Source: Silene latifolia (Eukaryota; Streptophyta; Magnoliopsida; Caryophyllales; Caryophyllaceae). Taken from it: DNA of 64,000 nucleotides. The notes under the pieces were generated by a model that saw only the letters and a program-made list of their open reading frames with translations, had not been told where the DNA came from and did not search any database. A program made the translations under genes and the position numbers. Positions 12,135 to 23,199 of this stretch are shown here, piece after piece. The first letter of the stretch is position 1. Each line of letters opens with the position of its first letter. Where the stretch lies: contig NC_133536.1 of the NCBI RefSeq assembly GCF_048544455.1, positions 29,266,152-29,330,151 on the forward strand. The letters run 5' to 3'.

Positions 12135-13751
12135 ATGAACACATCCCATGCAAAAAACACCCGATCCTCAACCCGTCACCACCAAAACCGCCCCTTTCCT
12201 CACCAAACATCACCTTTGCCACCACATACTCCTCATTCCATGAATTGTCCTTCACCACAACCAAACCAAAACTCGCCCCTGTTTCGTAGTCGGGACGAAT
12301 CGGTCTCCGAAGGAAAAAGACGCCGTCTTTTCAAAGGTAAACATAAAGTTGTTGTTGATAATGGTGAAGCGATTGTAGAGGAACCCGAGGTGATAGTTCA
12401 GAATGGTGTTGCTCGTACTCTGCTTAGGGATGCTTCAAAAGCCGCGACAAAGGAAGGGTTGAATCGTGTTCGGCTTAATCATGATGAAAGCATCTTGGTT
12501 AATCGAGTTTTGAGGTATTCTATTCATGGTGGTCGGTTTTATCCGAAATCTTGGTTGGTTAGTGTACCCGCTCTTGCTTTCTTTATTAATTTTCTTGATT
12601 TTCAAGGGTGGAGTCACATAAGTCAGTTTTCGGGTCCTATATACCCGGTTGAGGTGGTACAGTTCTTTGCAAGTGTGTCGATTAAAAAGGGAGTGTTGCA
12701 TGCGGTTGTTAATGGTGTCGATGTTACCGTCTCTGTTTCGGATTTTTGCTCTGCTTTTTCGGTTCCTAATGAAGAGATTGAATTAAATCCGAGTCTTGAA
12801 TGGTCTAATGTTGGAAGTGAAAAGGAATTTTTGGTGAAACGGTATTTTGAGGAGATGACGGAGGGTGTCAATATCGTGGTTCGTCCTCTTTCGGCCAAAA
12901 TTAAGTTCCTCTTAAATTTTTTGTGGAACACAGTGGTGCCGAGAAGTGGGGGCCGTGATAAGGTGTCGAGTTATGAGGCGATTATGGTTTATTCTTGGTT
13001 GGAAGGTCAAAAGGTGAATTTGGGTAGTGTTGTTTTGCACCGTATCCTTCAAACGAGTCTTACGGTTACTAAGGACAAATTGAGCATTACAATTGATTTG
13101 CCGTATGGTATGTGGATATCTCGTTTGTTGGAAATTAAACAGTAATCGGGCCCGACGATTCACGGTGTTAGTGCTCGGGATAGTATGTGTGATAAGTTGA
13201 TCAAGCTAATGGGTCTTGTTGTTGATGGACCCGAATTACAACTTGCAAAAGATGTTGAGAAAGTTCCGGTGGATTCGGGTTTAGGAGCTATTGAGTCGAA
13301 ATTGGAGGGATTTATGAGTGGTTTAATGGAGAAATTCGAGGAGCATTCGTCTAGTTTGGCTACGGCATTGTCACGGGTTGGACCATCTCGGTCTTTAGAC
13401 TCGGGTTTGGATGCAAGTCGGGTGTACTCGTGGATGGAGGATGTGGACAAGAGATTAGCGGGTTTTGAGAGGGAGCTGAAGGCTATACGTGGGGAAGTGT
13501 TCCCACACGGTGATCGTCTCACTTTCCTTACGAGTCAGGGTGGTGCTTTGGTGATGCACGGGAAAGCGATGGCGGGAGATCAAGCTCTTACGTTGGAAGC
13601 TACGAAGGCTCTTTCCTTGAAGGTCCTTAATTTTGAGAGGAGCATTGGTACTCTTTCACAGTTGGTTAGGAGTTCTTTCGACCGTCTGGATGCTTTGGAG
13701 CACCGTACTCGACCCGACTACGTGAACCCGTATAAGACCCGCAACATCTGA
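12135..13751 (+). pseudogene. Sirevirus envelope-like ORF, split by one in-frame stop
   Basis: The first ATG is at 12135. The frame runs to TAA at 13143-13145 (336 residues) and continues in the same frame, without a further stop, to TGA at 13749-13751. The whole would be about 538 residues. The N-terminus is low-complexity, rich in Pro, His and Ser. The central part (about 12470-12780, with FYPKSW, GWSHISQF and VVNGVDVTVS) resembles the plant 'putative transposon protein' domain often found in this ORF. The part after the stop looks helical and coiled-coil-like. The function of such ORFs is not established. The stop could be a point mutation or a read-through site; I favour mutation because pol is also broken. 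Confidence 0.75.
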
Positions 13752-14059
13752 TTTTCTCTCGTCCTACCCTCATTAGCCCTTACCTTAATTAGCTTTTCTT
13801 TTATTTCATCTAGTGGTGTGTTAATCAAACTTTTATTCGGCCCATTTTGGCATTACACTTGTGGTTATGGCCCGAGTGTTCTATTAGACATGTGATCATT
13901 CGGCCCACTTTGGCTTTAGACATGTTTAATTCTTAGTTTGTATGTTAATTATCTTTTGGATGCTTTTAGTCTTGCATGTTATTCTATTTTCTTATGGCGT
14001 TTTTATCTCTTGTCTCGTCCTATATTATTCTAGTCATTTTTGATTTGTTCTTAACTTTT

Positions 14060-14282
14060 CGATGATGTCAAGAGGGGGAAAGAACGTCTATAGTAAGCAT
14101 CTACCTAAGCTTGCTCCTTGTCAAGACCAATTGTCTCTTAAAGTCCTTAAAGTTTCGGTTTTTGAAAAATTGTCTTGATCTTGCGTTAATCTTTATTATC
14201 AAGTTAACGGTATTATATTGAGGGGGAACTTTTTCATTAGTCATAATTTTAGGAGACTTGTCATCATCAAAAAGGGGGAATT
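14060..14282 (+). other. Multiple polypurine tracts of the Sirevirus
   Basis: Three purine runs of the type gagggggaa occur near 14067, 14219 and 14269-14280. The last, AAAAAGGGGGAA, lies two bases before the LTR start and is the likely functional plus-strand primer. Multiplied PPTs upstream of the 3' LTR are a known Sirevirus trait. Confidence 0.7.
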
Positions 14283-15883
14283 TGTTGGACCATATAGATT
14301 ATGTGTTTATGTTTTGATGATGTCAAGGTGTTTTATATTTTATATACTTGTTGCGTGTAATCGTTTGTTAAGTGTTTTTGCATTAACCTGTTACGAGCAA
14401 CAAAGAGGATTGTGATGATTACATGAGAAGTTCAAGTCCTTGTTCAAGATCAAACAATTCAAAGATTCATTCAAGTATTATGTGAAGACGAAGTTCGTCT
14501 AGAATATTAATCAAACTTGGATGATGATGTAGCCTATACTCGAAGATCTCCTTGAAGATTAGAATAGTATAGGTGATTATCTCGTAATGGTAATCAAAGA
14601 ATGAGTTTCTTAATTAGTAAAGTTATAGCTTTGCAGCTATAACATTACTAGTAAAAGAGTTCAATGTTATAGCTCTTCTACTATAACATTGAAATGCCGA
14701 GTTTTTATACACGACTTTTAAATGGTTCGCAAATTGTTTTGTAATTTCTTAAAGTTTATTTTATATGTTTTAATGAAAGTATTTATTTTATAAAGCCCGG
14801 TTTAGTGAGGAGTCCGGTTATATTGTTAGCGTTAATTGATGGTTATTGGGTCAACTTATGAGTTGGACTTTACTATCAATTAGGGTTTTCATCTAGCCTC
14901 TCCTAAAACCTAAATTCTAATTATATACTAAGATTAGAGTTTGCATGGTTCACGAGCCTATGAGCCGTGTTGTGCCGTGTTGCCTATGAGATATTAGGTA
15001 AAGATTTTATTCTATAATAATATCTTTACATATCTTATATCTTAGTTAATATATTTGTTTATGGTAAAAGATATTCTTGTTTTAGGAAATCTTATCATAA
15101 TCTTAGAATTTATGGTAAAGATAATATTTGGAAAGATTATATTCTATCTTTTAGAATATTCTTTATTATCTTTTATGGCTTTTAGGTAAGAGATAATAAG
15201 AAGATATAATTTGTAATTATATCTTATTATTTTCGGTTATTAGGGTTCTTGTAGAAACCGTGTAGCCTTCCTCTTCTTTGCCTATAAATACTTTGCTATT
15301 TACAACATCTAAAAGTGAGACCTTAAGCATAAAAATTATTTTCATATTTTAAAGAGCAAACCGTGTGTTTTTAACGAAAACCGATTTGTTAATTTTGAAA
15401 GGTCGTGTGTTTACAAAACTCGTATACTTGTTCTTTATTTATCGTTATAAGATAATAGTGCTTAGTTGATTTCTTAACTTGTTCATTAACGTGAACCTTT
15501 GTTAGAATCATTAGTGCTTTCTTATTAGCGTAAGTTAGTCACTCGAGTATTTAACGGTACTCATTGAGTTACAGCTAGAGTTAGTTGTACGAGTTGGGTT
15601 AGTAAATTTGTAATCCGTAGAAAGGTACTAAATTTATTAATCGAGAATAGTGGACGTAGGTTTCGACTTGTGAAACTGAACCACTTAAAAAATCCGCGTG
15701 TCTCTTCTTGTTTCGTTCTTTCGTTTACTTTGCTTACAATCGTTAGTTGATTAGTTAAAGTTTAATCAATAAACTTTAAATAATTAATTGCACACACACA
15801 ATTGGAAAAGTTTTAAAAGTTTTAAATCCTCAATTCCCCCCCCCCCCCCCCCTCTTGAGTATTTTGGATCAATAGACTCTTCA
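14283..15883 (+). repeat. 3' LTR of the Sirevirus
   Basis: It starts TGTTGGACC just after the PPT and ends TAGACTCTTCA, a length of 1601 bp. It contains two adjacent hairpins at 14615-14693, a CTATAAATA promoter-like box near 15282, and a C17-type homopolymer at about 15836-15852. Only one LTR remains, so the insertion cannot be dated by LTR divergence. Confidence 0.8.
14615..14693. other. Pair of hairpins in the Sirevirus LTR
   Basis: Hairpin 1 has arms 14616-14630 and 14635-14649 around a 4-base loop with one mismatch. Hairpin 2 has perfect 13-bp arms 14660-14672 (TTCAATGTTATAG) and 14681-14693 around an 8-base loop. Both share the core GTTATAG. Conserved palindromes in Sirevirus LTRs are known; their function is not. 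Confidence 0.8.
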
Positions 15884-18515
15884 CCTTTGTCGTAAAGTTT
15901 CATTCTTTAATTGTTGTTGATGTTTAGTTGTTGATATTAATGAATTATTTGTGTTTAATTTCCATCCTAACCTCGCCTGAAAAATCGTCTTAAAATGAGT
16001 TGTGGTAGACTGTTTTGTATTGCGTTTTTGGAGCTGTGCAAGGCGGTTGTTGCGTTGGAATTGGACTGTTTCTTGGCTGTTTTGGGCGGGGACATGAGAG
16101 GAAGTGTTGGGTTGTTCCATGTAATTCGATTTGCCCGTCATGGCTCGGTTTTGGTCGGTGTTATTGAGGTTGTTGGTCTCGGTTTGGGTGGTCTTGGATC
16201 ATTTTTGTGCTTGCTTAATTCTTTTGTATTTCCGTCTTAATCCTGCTTCGAGTATGGTCTTAGTATGGCTCATGAGGGGACGGTTTTTATACGCTGAAAT
16301 AGACTAGTTCGAGCTGGCAAAATCGAGTTTACTAGGACGGGAGGTGGTTGCCTGTACATACGGAATTACAGTGTTAAATTACGTCTTGTTCACGCATATA
16401 AAACAACTCGTTTCAAATGTGTCTTTTATGGGCTATGGTTCACGGTTTTGGGTCTTAGTTGGGTTGTGCGTTGGTCTGACCATGGGCATGGCTGGGCAGC
16501 GGGGTGGTTGTGGCAACTGGCCGCGGACTGGCAGCACGGCCACGGATCACGGCGGCCATGGTGAGCACGGTAGTGGGTGTTTGTGCACTTGTTCTCTTTT
16601 TTTACTTCCACCCTTTTCCTTGTGGTTTGTGGTATTTTGATATTGAGTCCATCATGTTCTAAGTGTTGGGCTCAATAAGTTCAATTGGTTGGGTTGTATG
16701 CACTTTCTGGATGGGCTAACATATGGGCCAAGTTGTTATAGGTTATAGGTGGACCGATTTGTAAGCTTGATTATTGGGCTACATTTAGTTTATGGGTACT
16801 TGCGGAGTCAAGTTTGGGTCAGTCGAATGGTTTAATCTACGTCTCGTATTTTATATAACTTAATTCGTTAAATATCGTCCATTATATATATTTTCTCACA
16901 TGACCAAATTGTTGAGCTTCACATGATTATATGTTTAAATTTTACATGAGTATTAAGTTGGGTCTAACATATCTTGTTGTTGGGCTTAATGTGAGTTAAT
17001 TTGTTGGACTTCTTATAATTCGTTTATTGGGCTCATAAATGAGTTACTTGGACTTGGTCACATTTTATCTTGTATTTTATAAAACGTAAATTATGCATCA
17101 TCACTCATTACATTTTATTTAACCGTCATGTTAAATTATAAAATGGAATATTCATTAATATAATACAAGCATGAGATATTTACTATAAGTACTTGTAAGA
17201 GTCATATTCTTGATAATGCCTTGTATTGCTCTGTTGTGAGAGTCTTGGTCCTATCGGATACTAGGGGTGAGCTATAAGCCCTCTAGTTGCGATATGATCG
17301 TCGGGATTGATGTTCCCACCCATACTCATGGTGAGATGCAAGCCATGAGTATGAATGTGACATTAATGGTCCCGTGTCATATGATGTTTGCATGATCATT
17401 CTTACTCTTATTGTGACTCAAGTGTGACGTTTTACATTGTGTGACTACTTGACATTCCTTGTTTACCCCTTTCGGACCTTTGGTTACGAGTGTGTGCCAT
17501 GTTTCCGGATTGGGTTATCTTTCCTCTTTCGGACCTTTGGTTACAAGTGTGTGCCATGTTTCCGGATTGGGTTATCTTTCCTCTTTCGGACCTTTGGTTA
17601 CAAGTGTGTGCCATGTTTCCGGATTGGGTTATCTTTCCTCTTTCGGACCTTTGGTTACGGGTGTGTGCCATGTTTCCGGATTAGGATATCCTTCCGCCTT
17701 TCTTCGGACCTTTGGTTACGAGTGTGTGCCATGTTTCCGATTAGAGGTTACTCGACCTTTGGTTACGAGTGTGTGCCATGTTTCGAGTCTTGGATACGAT
17801 TGATATATCGTATGTCGAATCGGGTGACGTCCATCCCGAGAGTCTGGATCCAGGTTTAGACTAGGACCGTATTATGATCGTCGTCCTACCAAGAGGTTGG
17901 AGTCTAGATGGTTTGTCTTGTGAGTTCATACTAAGTATATGTCTTACACTTGTTGAGTCGTGTCAATATGGGTTGGTCGACTTGGTTGTTCTATGCCCTT
18001 TATTGCATATTCATCCTCATACACCATGCCTATTCTACTAAGAAAGTATTATGCTTGTTTCATCACGATCGTTCATTATATCTCCTTATTCTTCATTGTT
18101 CACATATGTTGCATGATTAATATGTTTGTTTAAGTGTTGTTTGTTACTTGCATTTCGACATATTGTGGCTGGGAGAACCTTGAGTTACTCCCCACTGACT
18201 GTGGCGTTCATGTTTACATGAATGATAGGTGGTGAAGATGCTTACGTGGGGAAGACGTGTGGGCTAGCGAGAACTAAACCCTCGGACCTTAATTTCTAAT
18301 TTAGAAACCCTTTATTTGTTTATTCGTGAGATATCTTTTCCCTGCTTTCTAGACTTGGGTTGTAATAACCTAAATTTGTCTATTTTAGTAATTGTTTCAT
18401 TTTGTTTTGGCACCCGCGCTTTAATCTTTAACTTGTGATCTAAAAGTTTTTAAAATCTCCTAAATTTCCGTATTAATTTATTAGTTATATTTCCGCGTTA
18501 TCGCGGGGTGTCACA
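15884..18515 (+). repeat. LTR 3, truncated copy of the gypsy LTR
   Basis: It begins inside the LTR (equivalent to about 1306 in LTR 1) and continues to the normal end GGGGTGTCACA. The missing 5' part was lost at the Sirevirus junction. The minisatellite is at about 17470-17780. The downstream flank is the same as that of LTR 2, so the LTR and its flank were duplicated together. Confidence 0.9.
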
Positions 18516-18785
18516 AAGTTCAATCTCTTGTTCTTCATTTTATTCAAGCAATCAATTTAATAAGCTTATTTATCTTCATCCTTATTGGTATATTTTCTTT
18601 ACTACTCTGTATTTTCTTGTTTTATTCATCAATTTACATTGCCTTAGTTTGTATCTCCTTTGTTGTTGAATGTTTACGTTGCTTATAATTAAAGTTATCA
18701 TCTTTTTGCTTAATTTCATCTTAATTAAGGTTTAATTAGTTTATTATCATCTTAAATGTTGCCAATTGCATGTTTTATTGTAGAA
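18516..18785 (+). repeat. Second copy of the 3' flank of the gypsy LTR
   Basis: It matches 9626-9896 apart from a few substitutions and one indel, and diverges after the phrase ttttattgta. It holds no gene. Together with LTR 3 it forms the right half of a duplication of about 2.9 kb. Confidence 0.85.
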
Positions 18786-20453
18786 ATCATATTATCGCCA
18801 TGTTTATTGTCCAAGCATCCAACTTTATTAATTGTCTTGCCACAACAAACATGATTAGTGAGTAGTCTATTTATTAGGGTGTGATTAGACCCCAACATTG
18901 AGTTGTTCACATATTTGATTTCACTAAATTAGTTATTAAAAGGGGATTTGTTGGGTTAACTAAGGGATTGACTTGATATTTCTCCATGGAAATTGTAGTT
19001 GAATTTAGACCCTTGACCGTCAATGGGAGTTGGCTAGGCTTGGAGTTGATGCACTTTATGTAGAGTAAATGCCTACTTGAGTTGAACTCGGGAGGGAGAA
19101 CTTGAGAAGTGTGCCTTTAGTTATTGGTTTGAAATCGGCCCTTGGGAGAGGGAGTGAGATGACCGGGGACTATCGCGGACCTAATGACTTGAGTCTTGGT
19201 GAGAGGTGAGCGGAAATAGGCCAATTTCAGTGACACTTGACCCTAGAGTTGAGATTTTGATCCATGACCTCGGGAGGGAGTTGGATTAATAGTACTAGTG
19301 TCCTATTTTGTACCCATGAGGGAGACAATAGACGACCTAGAGGCGTTCCGCCCGACATCTACCCTTTCACAACTAAAATAACGAAATTAAGTGGTGAAAC
19401 ACGAGTGTTGGTGGTTGAAGTCACGCCCTAGGCCTCTCATTTATTGATTAAAACCCGTATTCAATCGCTCGTTTCTTGATCTTAACATTACTTAGTTTAT
19501 TTACTACATGTTATTTAGCTTAGTTGTTAGATAATATCCCAAACTTGCTCTTATTAGACTTAGCTAAACTATTGGACGGGACGATTAGTAGTCTAATTTT
19601 GCTCCTCATGTTCGACCCTTACTAGTGCAACGATACATGCACTTGCGAGATTAAGACTTATACCATCAAGGAACTTAAACCAAAATAAAACCGTGACTCC
19701 TCCTCCCACTAGCGCCACTATGCGCGGCGGAACTTGTAGATCTGAGTCATCTGACGCTTTAAGAATGTTGTAGTAGTGTGCCTCCAATTTTGGTGGTGTG
19801 AATGCATTTGATTGGGTGGTTTTGTCTGATTTGGAGGGGAAAATGAGGGAGATTGTTGGGTTACTACAACCTACAAACGGTGGAAGGGAATAAGCGGTGG
19901 GGCTAGTTCGATGGTGGGTCTGGGGTGGGTGGGCTAGTTTTTGTTCGGTGATGGAGATGAGGGGATTGGTGATAGACGTGGTGTGGGATCTGATTTTTGG
20001 TGTTTGGTGAGATGAAGGAGATGTTTAAAGATGATGACAAGTTTAGGTTGACTAAATAAGGTTATAGTCAAGGAAACCGTTTGTCAAGGTTTCTCTTCTA
20101 TGGGTTCAGAGCAAGTTAAAAATGTTGTAATAGTTAAGATTATTCTCAGTTAAACATTATGTGGGATTAATATGAGAAGAGGACACTTAGTTTAGATTAT
20201 TCCCCATGAGTAACCCTTAATTTTCCCATCTCTAAACTAGTATTTTACTTTCTTGAAATTATCAAAGAACTTGGTTCATTAACAAACTCAATGCTACCTC
20301 CAATGGGAAGAACTTTATTTCTAAAGTTCCTATTGACAAACTCGAGGCTAAGAAGTAAGAACCACCATTGCACTTGCTTTTACCATCATTTTTTGTCAAC
20401 GTTTTCCGTTTAGCTACGAGGAAGTACACTAACATCCGTTAAGTTTTAGTAAC
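18786..20453. other. Intergenic DNA, no gene recognised
   Basis: No coding frame with domain-like content. The stretch 19000-19660 has phrases such as 'ctcctcatgttcgaccctt' followed by 'gatacatgcacttgcgag', reminiscent of the leader regions of old LTR retrotransposons. I could not define LTRs, a PBS or pol there. Confidence 0.4.
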
Positions 20454-20455
20454 TA

Positions 20456-20728
20456 CTCCCTCCGTACCAGACCAAAGGTAACACTTACTATAAACGGACG
20501 TACCACACCAAAGGTAACATTCCTTATTTGGCCCACAACATTACCAAGTTATCCTTATACCCATTTGATATTTACACAAAATGTCATTACATACCCCACC
20601 AACCAACCCACAATTAAACCTACAATTACATACCTCACCTATTTTTTCTCTCTTTACCCTTACTTTTTCCACTTTTTCTTAAATACTCCAATTTTCCCTA
20701 CGTTACCTTTGGTGTGGTATGGAGGGAG
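20456..20728 (+). mobile_element. Stowaway-like MITE, family A, copy 1
   Basis: 273 bp, flanked by TA at 20454-20455 and 20729-20730. Terminal inverted repeats start CTCCCTCCGTACC and continue into CCAAAGGTAAC at both ends. There is no coding capacity. Copies of the same family lie, inverted, at 34040-34311 and 49173-49445. Stowaway elements are Tc1/mariner-derived MITEs with TA target duplications. Confidence 0.9.
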
Positions 20729-20888
20729 TATTATATAAGACAGTTTCATGGTATAAAAAGGCAGATCATTCATTAACAATAAATGAAAGATCTTTTTTTT
20801 TATCTACAGAAATAGACCGTCTCACATGTAATTTGTGGTTAAATTTAGTGTAAAACTATGATTGTTAGTCCAGTAATTGATCAGTGGG

Positions 20889-20946
20889 ACCCATGATAAC
20901 ATTCTTTTTTTTTTTTTTTTTTTCTGCGAACCCATGATAACATTCT
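20889..20946. mobile_element. Minimal retroposed poly(A) insertion with 17-bp target duplication
   Basis: ACCCATGATAACATTCT occurs at 20889-20905 and again at 20930-20946. Between them lie only 24 bases, T18 followed by CTGCGA. Read on the minus strand this is six bases followed by a poly(A) tail. The long perfect target duplication and A-tail are the signature of LINE-machinery retroposition with extreme 5' truncation. Confidence 0.75.
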
Positions 20947-22911
20947 AAGAACATACTTTTAGCTAGAGCTGACGAGTCTGGCCCGATCCGAATGCGACCA
21001 AACTATTAGTAATGTCCATGATAACATATTTACGGAGATGCACAAAGTGTATGAGGGTAGTTACGACCTTTGAAATATCTTAAGATATTGTGCTTGTTTA
21101 ATTCACATCAACACATGCCGTCAAGTTTCCTATATATTGTTCAATATTTCTTTTTAAATACTTTCTCCATTCAACTTCATCCTACCACTTTAATTTATCA
21201 CTTTTGCCAACGTGTGTTTTACGCGGTAAATATCGTTAACTTCGTATTTGCAAAAGTTGTAAAAGTTAGATATTTTTAATGTACTTGTAAAGACGAATTA
21301 AACAAAATCTCATATGAATATATTTTCACTTATGTATTGAGAGAAAATGGAAATTAAATGTTTATTTGTGAATAGTGTAAAAAATTGAAAGTGATATAGT
21401 GGAATTGAATAGAGGAAGTATGAGTACTAAATATTCTTTTTAAATATTTTGTCAAATACACTTTTTTATGTTAAAAACACTTTCGGTCTTCTACATTTGT
21501 ATTTCGATTAAAATGTCGATTTTATCACCTTCGATCAAGGGGGGACATTTGTGCAAAACAATTATATGTACTAATTTACATTATCCGATTTGTGAATTAT
21601 TTTAATAACAATAATAATAAGGGTTACCTTGATTATATGTAAAACAATTTGTATGTAGTTTGCTTAACCATATCCTGTCTTTTACTCTCTTTATTTCGGT
21701 CATTTATTTACTTTGATTTTGGCACAAAGATTAAGAAAAGAGAAGATGATCGAATATTGGATGACAAGTGGACCAAATTAATATAAAGGATAAAACTGTT
21801 CATCAAAAGCATTCTCTAAATAAAAAAGTAAATAATTGATTGAAACAGCTAAAAAAAAAAAAAAAGTAAACAAACAACCAAAACAAATAAAGTAATACTC
21901 TAATTTTCAAACCTTATACTTGACATTAGTACAATACGAAACATGTTTGGTTGGGGTATTTTGGAATGGAATGGTTATTCTAATGTTTGGTTGATGTATT
22001 TTGGAATAGAGTTAGAATTCTGATGGATTCTCATTCCACCTCAACCCACTGAAATCTCATACCCACCTCTTTTCTATGGATTCAAACTATATTCCTTCAT
22101 ATTTATTTTTCTAATTGACCAAACATATTTTAAAAGGTATGAAATTAGAACTCATACCCCTATCATTTTTCATTCCAATCAATTCTATTCATAATTAGTG
22201 AACCAAGCAAAATAATAAAATCAAAAAAGGACCCACAAAACCTCATCACAAGGGAATTATCCATATTCTTTTGCAGATAAGATACAAAATGTAATGTACG
22301 AGGGGACGTGCATTGTTTCTAAACATTATATCAATTAGTCAAAGACGAGTCAGAGTAAGTGACGGGTAATGCCACTTATAAAACGGATAAGGGGGATAAG
22401 GTGGGGGCACCCCTATGTGCTTCCCTCTCTCCTCTGTTTGGGTCATTTGTGAGAGAAAATGATATTCGTTACTCCAAAATGACGGATACGTGTCGTCTTT
22501 AATGAGATTTTGTGACATTATATACATGGCAACTTACTTTAATGCGTGTGTATCGACTGTATCTGGTCATTAAATGAATCACTTGTTTTATCCGCGGAGA
22601 ACAAAGTAGCCGTCCACGAATTATTAGCTTTGTTGTGACAACCGTTAAATTTTGTTTAAGACGGATATAAGAATATTATTTTAGCTTACACTTAAAATGG
22701 GATAAACACTATCATATAATGATAATAAAGACAAATTTTTAATATTTTTTCGACAACATATTATATAATTTAATATATATTTAAGTCTTAAATTTAAAAT
22801 AAATAGTACCCATCAAAAAATTTGTGTGCGACAAAAGTGTCCAGATCCAAATTTACTCACCCACTTGTATTTTATTGTTAACGTTTTTCAAGTTGGGGTC
22901 GACTTCATTAA
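20947..22911. other. Intergenic DNA with degenerate MITE traces
   Basis: No gene recognised. 21680-21870 has diverged ends related to the Stowaway at 26042-26250 (ATTTATTTACTTTG near the left, AAATAATTGATTG near the right). 21950-22200 contains repeated 'tttggttg...tattttggaat' phrases, possibly an old Tourist- or hAT-like MITE. Boundaries could not be fixed. Confidence 0.35.
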
Positions 22912-23196
22912 GGCCTTGTTTGGATAGGAAAAAAGGAGGGAAAGGGAGGGGAGGGGGAAGGAGGGAAAAGAAAGGAAGGGGAGGGGAGGGGAGGGAGAAT
23001 GGAGGAGGTGATTTTCCCTCCAAATCTCTTTTATGTTGGTGGGAAAATAATTTGCGCTTGTAGGAGGAAATGGAGGATCTATTTTCCTCCCCTCCAAATC
23101 CCTCTACTTTCATTTTGCTAACCAAACAATGGATTTCTCATCCTTCCAATTCCCTCCCCTCCCTTTCCCTCCAAATCCCTCAATCCAAACACACCA
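22912..23196. mobile_element. Tourist-like (PIF/Harbinger) MITE
   Basis: 285 bp, flanked by TAA at 22909-22911 and 23197-23199. Left end GGCCTTGTTTGGAT; the right end read in reverse complement is TGGTGTGTTTGGAT. Both ends continue into GGAGGGAAAGGGAGGGG-type purine repeats. The 3-bp TAA duplication and GGCCTTGTTTGG end fit Tourist elements. The open frames in both strands follow the purine bias and are not genes. Confidence 0.7.
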
Positions 23197-23199
23197 TAA

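Larger units (their letters stand above)
9950..15883 (+). mobile_element. 5'-truncated Sirevirus (Ty1/copia) element
   Basis: The order on the plus strand is: C-terminal pol (9950-11603), envelope-like ORF (12135-13751), repeated purine tracts, then a 1.6-kb LTR (14283-15883). The 5' LTR, gag, protease, integrase and the first part of reverse transcriptase are missing. Pol followed by an envelope-like ORF and multiple PPTs is the known layout of the Sirevirus (SIRE/Maximus) lineage. Gypsy LTR sequence resumes directly at 15884, so the element had probably inserted into an LTR copy whose left half was later lost. Confidence 0.85.

Noticed and set aside
22853-23125. Opposed open frames rich in Pro/Leu or Gly/Arg
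   Set aside because: Caused by the purine-rich arms of the Tourist-like MITE.
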